From Petrimonas sp. (lineage in GTDB: Bacteria > Bacteroidota > Bacteroidia > Bacteroidales > Dysgonomonadaceae), in contig DUNG01000012.1 of assembly GCA_012839475.1 (NCBI GenBank), positions 1 to 62,497 of the forward strand: 62,497 nt of DNA, written 5' to 3'. Position numbers and translations under genes: made by a program. Positions 27,744 through 36,528 of the stretch are shown here, piece by piece (position 1 is the first letter of the stretch; every line of letters begins with the position of its first letter). A model generated the notes under the pieces. The model was not told the origin of the DNA. It saw nothing but the letters and a program-made list of their open reading frames with translations, and made no database searches.

Positions 27744-28337
27744 GTGGCAAAGTTCAGTTTGTACAATATTCCCCTGATAAGCTTGTCCGAGGGGTTTCAC
27801 ACGTTTGAGTATGCCCTGGATGATAGGTTCTTCGCCGCCATTGACGGTGAGGAGGTTAAGAGAGGGAGCGTGGCGGTAACGGTTTTAGTGAACCGGACCT
27901 CGACCTCGTTTGAGATGGATTTTGATCTGAACGGAACGGTACAAATTCCTTGCACACGGTGCTTAGACGATATGAACCAAGAGGTGAACACGCACGACCG
28001 GCTTATCGTCAAGTTCGGGAGGGTGTACTCCGAGGAGAGTGATGAGATCGTGATCATCCCCGAAACGGATGGCGAGATTAATATCGCTTGGTTCCTGTAC
28101 GAGTTCATCGCTCTGGCTATTCCTATTAAGCATGTGCACCCCCCGGGGGGATGTAACCGGGTAGTCTCCTCCAAGCTTAGGAAGCATCGGGCGATCAACC
28201 TCTATGATGAGGATGATGAGGATGATGTTGATGACGAAGACGTTGGTGGTGACGATGAGGGGTTCACCGAGGAAGAGCATCAAGCGCATGACCCGCGTTG
28301 GGATGCCCTGCAAAGGTTACAGTTGGAAGATGATTGA
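27744..28337 (+). CDS. yceD: YceD-like DUF177 protein
   Basis: A protein of about 197 residues. I choose the GTG at 27744, preceded by the purine-rich AGGAAAAA, giving MAKFSLYN; a TTG four codons earlier also exists. The DUF177 core contains the metal-binding-like pair in IPCTRCLDD (about residues 66-74) and a second Cys in PPGGCNR. The C-terminus (about 150-197) is a very acidic tail of Asp and Glu. YceD is reported to help 23S rRNA maturation, and its gene nearly always precedes rpmF, as here with a 26-base gap. Confidence 0.85.
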   Translation: MAKFSLYNIPLISLSEGFHTFEYALDDRFFAAIDGEEVKRGSVAVTVLVNRTSTSFEMDFDLNGTVQIPCTRCLDDMNQEVNTHDRLIVKFGRVYSEESDEIVIIPETDGEINIAWFLYEFIALAIPIKHVHPPGGCNRVVSSKLRKHRAINLYDEDDEDDVDDEDVGGDDEGFTEEEHQAHDPRWDALQRLQLEDD

Positions 28338-28363
28338 TTAAGTAAATATAAATAGATAGAGAA

Positions 28364-28549
28364 ATGGCAAATCCTAAAAGAAGGCAGTCGGCTGCCAGGA
28401 AGAGAAAAAGAAGATCGCATGATCGCGCAAAAGTACCCACTTTGGCGGTTTGCGCTAATTGCGGTGCATGGCATATCTACCACACGGTATGCGGTGAATG
28501 CGGTTACTATAGGGGTAAGTTGGCAATTGATAAAGACGCGACGGTATAA
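28364..28549 (+). CDS. rpmF: 50S ribosomal protein L32
   Basis: A 61-residue protein starting MANPKRRQSAARKRKRRSHD, with the zinc-ribbon Cys pairs CANCG and CGECG (about residues 30-49). It is a structural part of the large ribosomal subunit. It follows yceD, the usual order. A hairpin with T run lies between it and fabH. Confidence 0.97.
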   Translation: MANPKRRQSAARKRKRRSHDRAKVPTLAVCANCGAWHIYHTVCGECGYYRGKLAIDKDATV

Positions 28550-28576
28550 CCCCGTTCAACGATCTCAACTGAATAG

Positions 28577-28614
28577 AACCCTGAAATAACCTGCTTGTTT
28601 TTTCAGGGTTTTTT
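28577..28614 (+). terminator. Terminator or attenuator between rpmF and fabH
   Basis: AACCCTGAAA pairs with TTTCAGGGTT around an 11- to 13-base loop and is followed by TTTT. It lies 28 bases after the rpmF stop and 24 before the fabH ATG, so it either ends the ribosomal unit or limits read-through into fabH-era. Confidence 0.8.
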
Positions 28615-28637
28615 CTAACGATTAACGGATTGAATAG

Positions 28638-29648
28638 ATGAAACAGTTAAATGGCCTGATTACGGGAATTACGGTCAGTTTGCCTGATTATATTCTCACC
28701 AACGAGGAGCTCGCGACCATGGTTGATACCTCAGATGAGTGGATCATGACCCGTGTAGGGATAAGAGAGAGGCGCATTTTGAAAGGTGAGGCGCAGGGCG
28801 TTTCGGTACTGGGAACTCGGGCAGTGGATGAACTGCTGGTGAAAACGAACACACGGCCGGAAGAGGTGGACGTGGTGGTTTTTGCCACGACCACGCCAGA
28901 CCATCCGTTCCCCTCCGCGGCCTCCATGGTCGCGGAAAATTGCGGGATAAAAAACGCTTTCTGCTTCGATATGGAGGTCGCTTGCTCGGGTTTCGTCTTC
29001 GGGCTAGAGGTGTGCAACAGCTTTATAAGGGCCGGCAAGTACAAGAAAATTATCCTGCTGGCAGGCGATAAGATGTCGTCCATAACAGACTACACGGATA
29101 GGACCACCTGTCCCCTGTTTGGTGATGCCGTAGGAGCGGTGATGATTGAACCGACCGAGGAGGAGTTGGGCATCTTGGACGTTGAATTGCATTCCGATGG
29201 GATTGGCTACGAGCCCTTGCAAATGAAGGCGGGTGGGAGCAAATACCCGGCTAGCTATGAAACGGTTGAAAGGAGGGAGCACACGGTGCAACAAGATGGG
29301 CAGGTGGTATTCAGGCACGCCGTATCACGTATGGCGGAGGTGTCGCTCAGCATCATGGATCGCAACAATTTGGCCCCCGAGGATGTCGACTGGCTGGTAC
29401 CCCATCAGGCCAATATACGGATTATTGATGCCACGGTTCAACGGACGGGGCTACCGAGAGAGAAGGTGATGATCAACATTGAGAAGTACGGCAATACCAG
29501 CGCCGGCACCATACCTGTTTGCCTGTGGGAATGGGAGCCAAAGTTGCGGAAGGGTGATAATATTATCTTGACCGCCTTTGGGGCTGGTTTTTCGTGGGGT
29601 AGCGTCTACCTCAAGTGGGGGTATGATGGTGAAAACCAGATGAAGTAA
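28638..29648 (+). CDS. fabH: 3-oxoacyl-ACP synthase III (KAS III)
   Basis: A 336-residue thiolase-fold enzyme that starts fatty acid synthesis by condensing an acyl-CoA with malonyl-ACP. The triad is visible: C116 in VACSGF, H256 in PHQANIR and N286 in YGNTSAG. The C-terminus ends in the usual [13 protein letters not shown]. plsX, often found between rpmF and fabH in other bacteria, is absent here. Its stop shares one base with the start of era (TAATG). Confidence 0.96.
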   Translation: MKQLNGLITGITVSLPDYILTNEELATMVDTSDEWIMTRVGIRERRILKGEAQGVSVLGTRAVDELLVKTNTRPEEVDVVVFATTTPDHPFPSAASMVAENCGIKNAFCFDMEVACSGFVFGLEVCNSFIRAGKYKKIILLAGDKMSSITDYTDRTTCPLFGDAVGAVMIEPTEEELGILDVELHSDGIGYEPLQMKAGGSKYPASYETVERREHTVQQDGQVVFRHAVSRMAEVSLSIMDRNNLAPEDVDWLVPHQANIRIIDATVQRTGLPREKVMINIEKYGNTSAGTIPVCLWEWEPKLRKGDNIILTAFGAGFSWGSVYLKWGYDGENQMK

Positions 29649-30541
29649 TGCAAGTGAAGGGGCATCGTTCCGGTTTCGTGAACATCGTCGGTAACCCCAA
29701 CGTGGGGAAATCGACGCTGATGAACCGGCTGGTCGGTGAGCGCATCTCCATCATCACCGCGAAAGCGCAAACTACCCGCCATCGGATTATCGGTATCGTG
29801 AACAGACCGGAATACCAGGTGGTCTATTCCGATACCCCCGGTGTGCTGCGCCCCAACTACAAGCTGCAGGAGTCCATGCTTAAGTTTTCGCTCTCCGCGC
29901 TAGGTGATGCAGACGTGCTGCTCTACGTGACCGACGTGGTGGAGAAGGTGGATAAAAACGACGAATTCCTGGAAAAGGTGCAACAGCTGGAACTGCCGGT
30001 ACTGCTGCTGATTAACAAGATCGACCTGACCGACCAGGAGGGGCTGGAGGAGTTGGTCATGAGCTGGAGGGATCATCTACCCAAAGCGGAGATTTACCCG
30101 ATGTCGGCATTGAACAACTTTAACGTCGACAGGGTGCAAGAACGAATCCTGGAGCTGCTGCCTGAATCGCCTCCCTACTTTGAGAAGGATGCGCTGACCG
30201 ATAAGCCAATGCGCTTTTTCGTGACTGAGATCATCCGTGAGAAAGCGCTGCTCATCTACCAAAAAGAGGTGCCTTACGCCATTGAGGCGGTGGTGGAGGA
30301 GTATAAGGAGGAGCGTGATATTATCCGTATACGGGCTACTATCTTGGTGGAGCGGGAGTCGCAGAAGGGAATCGTTATCGGCTATAAAGGGGCCGCGTTG
30401 AAAAAACTGGGCACGCTGGCCCGGAAAGAGCTTGAACGCTTCCTGGAGAAGAAGGTGTTCCTGCAACTGCACGTGAAGGTGGAAAAGGATTGGCGCAACC
30501 GGGATAACATGCTGAAGGCATTCGGTTACAAGCTTGATTAA
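29648..30541 (+). CDS. era: GTPase Era
   Basis: A 297-residue GTPase for 30S subunit assembly. G1 is GNPNVGKST, G2 TTRHR, G3 DTPG and G4 NKID, all in the first 130 residues. The C-terminal KH domain carries GYKGAALKKLG, the RNA-binding loop that recognises the 3' end of 16S rRNA. It overlaps fabH by one base and is followed 116 bases on by der. Confidence 0.97.
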   Translation: MQVKGHRSGFVNIVGNPNVGKSTLMNRLVGERISIITAKAQTTRHRIIGIVNRPEYQVVYSDTPGVLRPNYKLQESMLKFSLSALGDADVLLYVTDVVEKVDKNDEFLEKVQQLELPVLLLINKIDLTDQEGLEELVMSWRDHLPKAEIYPMSALNNFNVDRVQERILELLPESPPYFEKDALTDKPMRFFVTEIIREKALLIYQKEVPYAIEAVVEEYKEERDIIRIRATILVERESQKGIVIGYKGAALKKLGTLARKELERFLEKKVFLQLHVKVEKDWRNRDNMLKAFGYKLD

Positions 30542-30657
30542 CGGCGTGAGGTGTCGTTAACACTTTCGCTCTTGTTCACCAAGGATTTCACCATGGGTGA
30601 TGCGGTGGTTGGGAGGGCGAAGATGAAAAAGTGCGGTGAACAAAAGGTGAATAAGGT

Positions 30658-31971
30658 ATGCATAATTTGGTTGCTATAGTGGGGCGCCCCAACGTGGGTA
30701 AATCGACCCTGTTTAACCGTTTGACGAAAAGCCGTCAAGCCATCGTGACGGAGACTGCCGGCACCACGCGTGACCGGCAGTACGGCAAGGTGTTGTGGAA
30801 CGGGCAGGAGTTCTCCCTGGTGGATACCGGGGGCTGGGTGGTCGACTCAGACGATGTGCTGGAGGAGGAGATTAACAAGCAGGTGGAAATCGCGATCGAG
30901 GAGGCGGACGTTATCCTGTTCGTGGTGGATGTGCTGCTTGGGGTGACTGACCTTGACGTGAGCGTGGCACAGATGCTCCGCGAATCAGGAAAACCGGTGA
31001 TCATCGTAGCCAACAAGGCCGATAACTTCGAATTGGGGTACCAGTCTGCCGAGTTCTACTCGCTCGGGTTGGGTGACCCGTATAGCGTTTCTTCCATCAA
31101 CGGTTCCGGGACAGGTGATCTGCTGGATCACCTGCTTACTCTGTTCACGAAAGAGAGGAACGAAGCGGAATGGGAGGATATCCCCAAGTTCGCCGTCGTG
31201 GGACGTCCAAACGCTGGAAAATCGTCCATCATTAACGCGCTTATCGGGGAGGAGCGAAGCATTGTCACCGATATCGCGGGCACCACACGTGACTCCATTC
31301 ACACCCGTTACAACAAGTTCGGGATGGACTTTTACCTGATTGACACGGCCGGGATCCGAAAGAGGGGCAAGGTGACGGAGGACCTGGAGTACTTTTCTGT
31401 AATACGGTCGATCCGCATGATCGAGAACGCCGATGTCTGCATCCTCCTGATTGATGCGACGAGGGGGATCGAGAGCCAGGATCTGAATATCTTCTCCTTG
31501 ATACAGAAGAACCGAAAAGGCTTGGTGGTCTTCGTCAACAAATGGGATACGGTGGAAGAGAAGGACCAAATAGTAATTAAAACGTTCGAGAACGCCATAC
31601 GGGAACGATTTGCACCCTTTACCGATTTTCCCATCATCTTTGGGTCGGCACTCACGAAGCAACGAATATATAAAGTGATGGAAACGGCCAAGGAGGTGTA
31701 TCAAAACAAACAGAGGAGGATTCCCACGAGCGAGCTGAATGAGGTGATGTTACCTATTATCGAACGAAAACCCCCTCCTGCCATCAAGGGAAAGTACGTG
31801 AAAATAAAATATATCACGCAGTTGCACAATACCAGCGTACCCTCTTTCGTCTTTTTCTGCAATCTGCCGAAATGGGTTAAGGAACCCTACCGACGGTTCG
31901 TGGAGAACCGGATGCGTGAACATTGGAACCTTACTGGAACCCCCATCAACCTGTTCTTCAGGGAAAAGTAA
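30658..31971 (+). CDS. der: GTPase Der (EngA)
   Basis: A 437-residue protein with two GTPase domains in tandem: [18 protein letters not shown] in the first and [18 protein letters not shown] in the second, followed by a KH-like domain with [16 protein letters not shown]. It acts in 50S subunit maturation. It begins after a 116-base gap from era in which I see no gene or terminator. Confidence 0.97.
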   Translation: MHNLVAIVGRPNVGKSTLFNRLTKSRQAIVTETAGTTRDRQYGKVLWNGQEFSLVDTGGWVVDSDDVLEEEINKQVEIAIEEADVILFVVDVLLGVTDLDVSVAQMLRESGKPVIIVANKADNFELGYQSAEFYSLGLGDPYSVSSINGSGTGDLLDHLLTLFTKERNEAEWEDIPKFAVVGRPNAGKSSIINALIGEERSIVTDIAGTTRDSIHTRYNKFGMDFYLIDTAGIRKRGKVTEDLEYFSVIRSIRMIENADVCILLIDATRGIESQDLNIFSLIQKNRKGLVVFVNKWDTVEEKDQIVIKTFENAIRERFAPFTDFPIIFGSALTKQRIYKVMETAKEVYQNKQRRIPTSELNEVMLPIIERKPPPAIKGKYVKIKYITQLHNTSVPSFVFFCNLPKWVKEPYRRFVENRMREHWNLTGTPINLFFREK

Positions 31972-32169
31972 CGGAAAACCTTCCCGTTGCACCGTCGCGT
32001 GAAGTGAATTGCCGAAAAAAAACCAGCTATTCGTATGAATTAACAAAAAAATTGCGTTAATTTGTAGGATGCTTGAGGGACTGGATGGTAAATCTGCAAC
32101 TGTCTCTCAAAAAAAGTAATTTGAAACGCGTTGTTTTGGGCGCAAAGCCCAACTAAAGAAGGAGAATGG

Positions 32170-34503
32170 ATGGATACTATGCACATACCAGAAAAGGAAA
32201 AACTACCTGTTAACGAAGAATTTACTGATAACACGCCACAGCCGTCACCCGATGTGCAGGCAGACAAACAGGATTCAACCTCCCCGGAAAACCATGAAGC
32301 TTTGGAAGTTTCGGAGGCCACAGAGGCACCAGACGTTTTGGTGATTTCTGAGGTATCAGAACCGCAAGAGGCTCTTGAGGTCCCCGAGACCCCGGAAATT
32401 TCGGAAGTGGTAGAAGCCCAGGAGATTACAGAGATCTCTGGACCACAGGAGACACAGGAGTCAACAGAGGCTTTGGAGATGCCGAAGGGTTCTGAAGTTC
32501 CGGCAACCCAGGATGTGCAGGAAACCCCGGAACTTTCCGAAAGTCAGGAGGCACCGGAGGTTTTGAAGGCTTCTGAGATTACTGAAACTCTTGAACTTTC
32601 TGAAGCCCCTGAAGCCCCTGAAACCACCATAACTCCTGAAACTCCTGAGGATATAGAAGCAGATGCTGATGCTGATGCTGACGGCTTTATAGAGTACGAC
32701 CTTGAAGATGCGATAGAGGAAGAGGAGGAAGAGGAAGATGACGATGATGAGGCGGACAGTGAGGGGGATGACGGCGATGAGGATCCCACTGCTGCATTGC
32801 CCCCGATTGAGGAGATCGTTCAACGCTTGCAGGACCTTTACAATTCCGAAAAACTAAAGCGGAAAGATGTAGAAGAGTGCAAAAGCCAATTTTACCGTTC
32901 CCTGAGAAACGAGATCGAAAAGCAAAAACAGCACTTCCTGTCGGAAGGGGGTGAGGAGATCGATTTCGTGGCAAGCGAACCGGAACTGTTCGTAGAAGGT
33001 AAGGAGCTGCTTCAGAAGATCAAGGAGAAACGTGCGGAGCTGGCCGCGAAAGAGGAGGCCGAAAAGGAGAAAAACGTGGCCCGAAAGCTGGCCATAATTG
33101 AGCAGGTGAAAGCGTTGACCGAGTCACAGGGGCAAGAGGATTTTAACAAAACCTACCAGGAGTTCAGGGCTTTGCAGCAGGAGTGGAACGAGATTAAACT
33201 CATTCCTCAAGCCCGTGTGAACGAGCTATGGAAATCGTACCAGCGCTACGTGGAGAAATTTTACGATTTGGTACGTATCAACAACGAGTTCAGGGAGTAC
33301 GACTTCAAGAAGAACCTGGAGATGAAAACTACGCTCTGCGAGGCAGCAGAGCGGCTGGATAATGAACCGGACGTCGTTTCCGCGTTTCATCAACTGCAAA
33401 ACTTGCATCAAGAGTGGAGGGAGATTGGCCCGGTTTCGCGAAAGGATAGAGAGGCTATTTGGGGACGCTTCAAGGAGGCATCGACCCTCATCAACAAGAA
33501 ATACCAGGCTCACTTTGAAACGTTAAAGGAGCAGGAAGAGAAAAACCTCGAGCTAAAGACCGCCTTGTGTGAAAAGCTGGAAGCCATCGATTATACCCAA
33601 CTAAAGACAATCAGGGATTGGAACAAGAAGGTGAAGGAGGTGCTTGAAATACAGACGCAATGGCGGCAGATCGGATATGTTCCAAGGAAACACAATACCA
33701 AGATATACAGGCGGTATCGTGCCGCGTGTGATTTCTTTTTCCGGCTTAAGAACGAGTTCTACCGATCGCTTCGTGGCGAAATGGAGGAGAATCTGAAGAA
33801 GAAAATTGCACTTTGCGAGCGGGCTGAGGAGCTCAAAGACAGTACCGACTGGAAGAATACCACTAAGGTGATGATCGATATCCAGAAAGAGTGGAAAACC
33901 ATCGGAATCGTTCCAAGAAAGCACGTCGATAGTATCTGGAAGCGCTTTATTACCGCTTGTGACTATTTCTTTGAGCAGAAAAAGTTGCATACCTCATCAC
34001 GATACGCTGAAGAGGCCCGAAACATGGAAGCGAAGAAAGCGATCGTGCAGTCCATTAGCGAGTTAGACCACTCTTTAACTCCTGAGGACGCCCTGGAGAA
34101 ATTGCGTGACCTTATGGATCAGTGGCACGCTATTGGCCATGTTCCCTATAAGATGAAAGATCGGGCTTACCGAGAATTTCATGACGCTACTGAAGCGCAG
34201 TTCGATCGGCTGAACATCGATAAAGAGGATAGGAAGCTGGAGGCCTTTAAGACCAATATTTCCGATATGGCGAAGGGTGGAAATGCGCAGCATCAGCTCT
34301 ATCGTGAACGGGAGAAGTTGACACGGCAATATGAACGTCTAAAAAGCGAACTGCAGACCTACGAGAATAACATTGGCTTCCTCTCCGTCTCCTCTAAGAA
34401 GGGGAATAACCTGCTGGACAATATGAACCAGAAGATGGAGCAGCTAAAAGCCGAGCTTCAACTCATCATCAGAAAGGTGGAAGCTTTGGACAAAGAGTTG
34501 TAG
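32170..34503 (+). CDS. DUF349 repeat protein with long acidic N-terminus
   Basis: A 777-residue protein. I start at MDTMHIPEKEK (32170), five bases after GAAGGAG (32158-32164). Residues about 20-220 are low-complexity, rich in Glu, Pro, Ser and Thr, with motifs like SEPQEALEVPE and then long Glu/Asp runs. From about 330 to 690 there are five DUF349 units, each with an EW..IG.VPRK....IW.RF pattern, followed by a coiled-coil end (about 700-777). No signal or membrane segment is seen, so it is probably cytoplasmic. DUF349 proteins are linked to ribosome-associated or DNA-condensing roles in some bacteria; the job here is unknown. Confidence 0.8.
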   Translation: MDTMHIPEKEKLPVNEEFTDNTPQPSPDVQADKQDSTSPENHEALEVSEATEAPDVLVISEVSEPQEALEVPETPEISEVVEAQEITEISGPQETQESTEALEMPKGSEVPATQDVQETPELSESQEAPEVLKASEITETLELSEAPEAPETTITPETPEDIEADADADADGFIEYDLEDAIEEEEEEEDDDDEADSEGDDGDEDPTAALPPIEEIVQRLQDLYNSEKLKRKDVEECKSQFYRSLRNEIEKQKQHFLSEGGEEIDFVASEPELFVEGKELLQKIKEKRAELAAKEEAEKEKNVARKLAIIEQVKALTESQGQEDFNKTYQEFRALQQEWNEIKLIPQARVNELWKSYQRYVEKFYDLVRINNEFREYDFKKNLEMKTTLCEAAERLDNEPDVVSAFHQLQNLHQEWREIGPVSRKDREAIWGRFKEASTLINKKYQAHFETLKEQEEKNLELKTALCEKLEAIDYTQLKTIRDWNKKVKEVLEIQTQWRQIGYVPRKHNTKIYRRYRAACDFFFRLKNEFYRSLRGEMEENLKKKIALCERAEELKDSTDWKNTTKVMIDIQKEWKTIGIVPRKHVDSIWKRFITACDYFFEQKKLHTSSRYAEEARNMEAKKAIVQSISELDHSLTPEDALEKLRDLMDQWHAIGHVPYKMKDRAYREFHDATEAQFDRLNIDKEDRKLEAFKTNISDMAKGGNAQHQLYREREKLTRQYERLKSELQTYENNIGFLSVSSKKGNNLLDNMNQKMEQLKAELQLIIRKVEALDKEL

Positions 34504-34519
34504 GTTTTTTGTTGTCAAT

Positions 34520-36478
34520 ATGTTGCGCGACAACTTTAATGTGAGTTTATTAATTGTACTTTCGCTACTCTTTTGCTTGAACGTGACAGGGGAAACAGGA
34601 GAGGACTACACTGCCCATGCGGGAGAGATTGTCTTGTCGAATGTTAACCTCCCTTTGTCACAACCTGTTTCCCCGGAACGGTCGGTTTCCCCGGAATGGC
34701 TTGTGCCGTTGGCAGATCCTTTTATCTTGCTTCACGATGACCTCTATTACGCTTACGGTACCAATTCGGCAGATGGAATCGTGGTGATGACTTCGCGTGA
34801 CCTCAAGAGGTGGAGGCGAGCGGAGAATGGTCGTAATGGCCTGGCGTTGCATAAGGAGGATTCGTACGGTGAAAAATGGTTTTGGGCCCCCGAAGTGTAT
34901 CACGTCAACGGTACCTTCTACATGTATTATTCTGCCGAAGAGCACATCTGCGTGGCCACCTCCCGGTCACCGCTGGGACCGTTTAAGCAAAAGGAGAAAA
35001 AGCCGATGCTGGAGGGCGAAAAAGCGATTGATAATTCCCTGTTTATTGATGACGATGGAACACCATACCTCTTCTTTGATCGGTTCAATGACGGGTTGAA
35101 TATCTGGGTGGCAGAGTTGGAGGATGACCTGATGACCCTTAAAAAGGAGACCCTGCATCCCTGCATCCATGTTTCTCAAGCCTGGGAAGAGATCTGGCCC
35201 AGGGTGAACGAGGGCTGTTTCGTGATCAAGCACCAAGGCGTGTACTACATGACCTACTCGGCCAACAGTTACGAAAGTCCGTTTTACGGTATCGGGTGCG
35301 CCACGGCAACTGATGTGATGGGGGAGTGGACCAAGTACCCACATAACCCGTTGCTGCAAAAGCCGGGTGACCTGGTTGGGGTAGGACATAGCTCGATGTT
35401 CAAAGATAAGGGGGGAGAGTGGAAGATCGTGTTCCACGCGCACCGTGACAAGGAGAATATCCACCCCCGGAACATGTTTATCAGCAGCGTGGGCTTTAGA
35501 AGCGTGAATGGCGAGAATGAACTCTATATCGATCCCCATTATGAGGTCCCGCTGTTAGAACGTGAAAAAACGATGATGTTCGGCGATACCTCCCGCGTGG
35601 GTGCTCCCTTTTCAAAAGATCCGCACGTGGTTCATTTTCAAGGACGTTACCTGATGTACTACTCCATTCCTCCCATGAAGGGTGTTGAACGTTCCGGCTG
35701 GAATATCGGGATTGCTGAAAGCCATGATCTGGTAACGTGGGAGAAGGTGGGAGAAATCGTGCCAGATGCTGATGCGGAGTACGAAAAAAATGGCCTGTGT
35801 GCCCCCGGTGCATTGGTGAGAGACGGTAAAGTGCATCTTTTTTACCAGACGTATGGTAATGGGCGTAATGATGCCATATGCCATGCCATTTCAGAAGATG
35901 GGATTCACTTCAAGCGAAACCCAACCAACCCGATTTTTAGACCGATGGGGAGTTGGAATTGCGGACGGGCGATCGATGCCGAGGTGTGCGAATTCAACGG
36001 GCGCTATTACCTCTACTACGCCACCCGTGATCCCGATTACAAGATACAGATGCTGGGCGTTGCTGTTGCGCCTATTGACACGGACTTTAGCCGCGAGGAT
36101 TGGACGGAACCGGTGAACGCTTCCATCCTCTTTCCCGAACTGGATTGGGAAGGCGAATGCATTGAAGGGGCCTCCATAGCCATTCATAATAACACGATGT
36201 ACATGTTTTACGCGGGTGCGTACAACAATTGGCCCCAGCAAGTGGGGGTAGCCGTCAGCAACGATGGCCTCACGTGGAAGAGGTTGTTTAACGATCCTTT
36301 CCTGCCAAACGGGAAACCGGGTGAGTGGAACGAGAGTGAATCAGGACATCCCCATATTTTCACCGATCCCGATGGCAGGACCTACCTCTTTTTCCAAGGG
36401 AATAACGACAAAGGGAAAAGTTGGTATATCTCCCAAAAGGAGGTTTTCTGGGAAAACGGTCGACCTTTTTTGGAGTAA
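34520..36478 (+). CDS. Secreted GH43 protein with two beta-propellers
   Basis: A 652-residue secreted protein with a signal peptide of about 25 residues. The first propeller (about 55-350) has the GH43 triad positions: Asp in LADPFIL, Asp in IDNSLFID and Glu in VNEGCFV. A second propeller (about 365-650) repeats blade motifs such as SKDPHVVHFQGRYLMYYS and looks like another GH43/GH32-clan domain. GH43 enzymes mostly release arabinose or xylose from hemicellulose and pectin side chains. It opens a run of six glycan-related genes, starting 16 bases after the DUF349 stop. Confidence 0.83.
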   Translation: MLRDNFNVSLLIVLSLLFCLNVTGETGEDYTAHAGEIVLSNVNLPLSQPVSPERSVSPEWLVPLADPFILLHDDLYYAYGTNSADGIVVMTSRDLKRWRRAENGRNGLALHKEDSYGEKWFWAPEVYHVNGTFYMYYSAEEHICVATSRSPLGPFKQKEKKPMLEGEKAIDNSLFIDDDGTPYLFFDRFNDGLNIWVAELEDDLMTLKKETLHPCIHVSQAWEEIWPRVNEGCFVIKHQGVYYMTYSANSYESPFYGIGCATATDVMGEWTKYPHNPLLQKPGDLVGVGHSSMFKDKGGEWKIVFHAHRDKENIHPRNMFISSVGFRSVNGENELYIDPHYEVPLLEREKTMMFGDTSRVGAPFSKDPHVVHFQGRYLMYYSIPPMKGVERSGWNIGIAESHDLVTWEKVGEIVPDADAEYEKNGLCAPGALVRDGKVHLFYQTYGNGRNDAICHAISEDGIHFKRNPTNPIFRPMGSWNCGRAIDAEVCEFNGRYYLYYATRDPDYKIQMLGVAVAPIDTDFSREDWTEPVNASILFPELDWEGECIEGASIAIHNNTMYMFYAGAYNNWPQQVGVAVSNDGLTWKRLFNDPFLPNGKPGEWNESESGHPHIFTDPDGRTYLFFQGNNDKGKSWYISQKEVFWENGRPFLE

Positions 36479-36528
36479 CTGTTTTGAATATTGACTTACT
36501 TCATTGAGTGGTAAAACGAATAGAAATT

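Noticed and set aside
32544-32789. Ser-rich open frame on the minus strand (81 codons)
   Set aside because: It is the antisense of the repetitive Glu/Pro coding region of the DUF349 gene; the Ser runs mirror GAA/GAG/GAT repeats.
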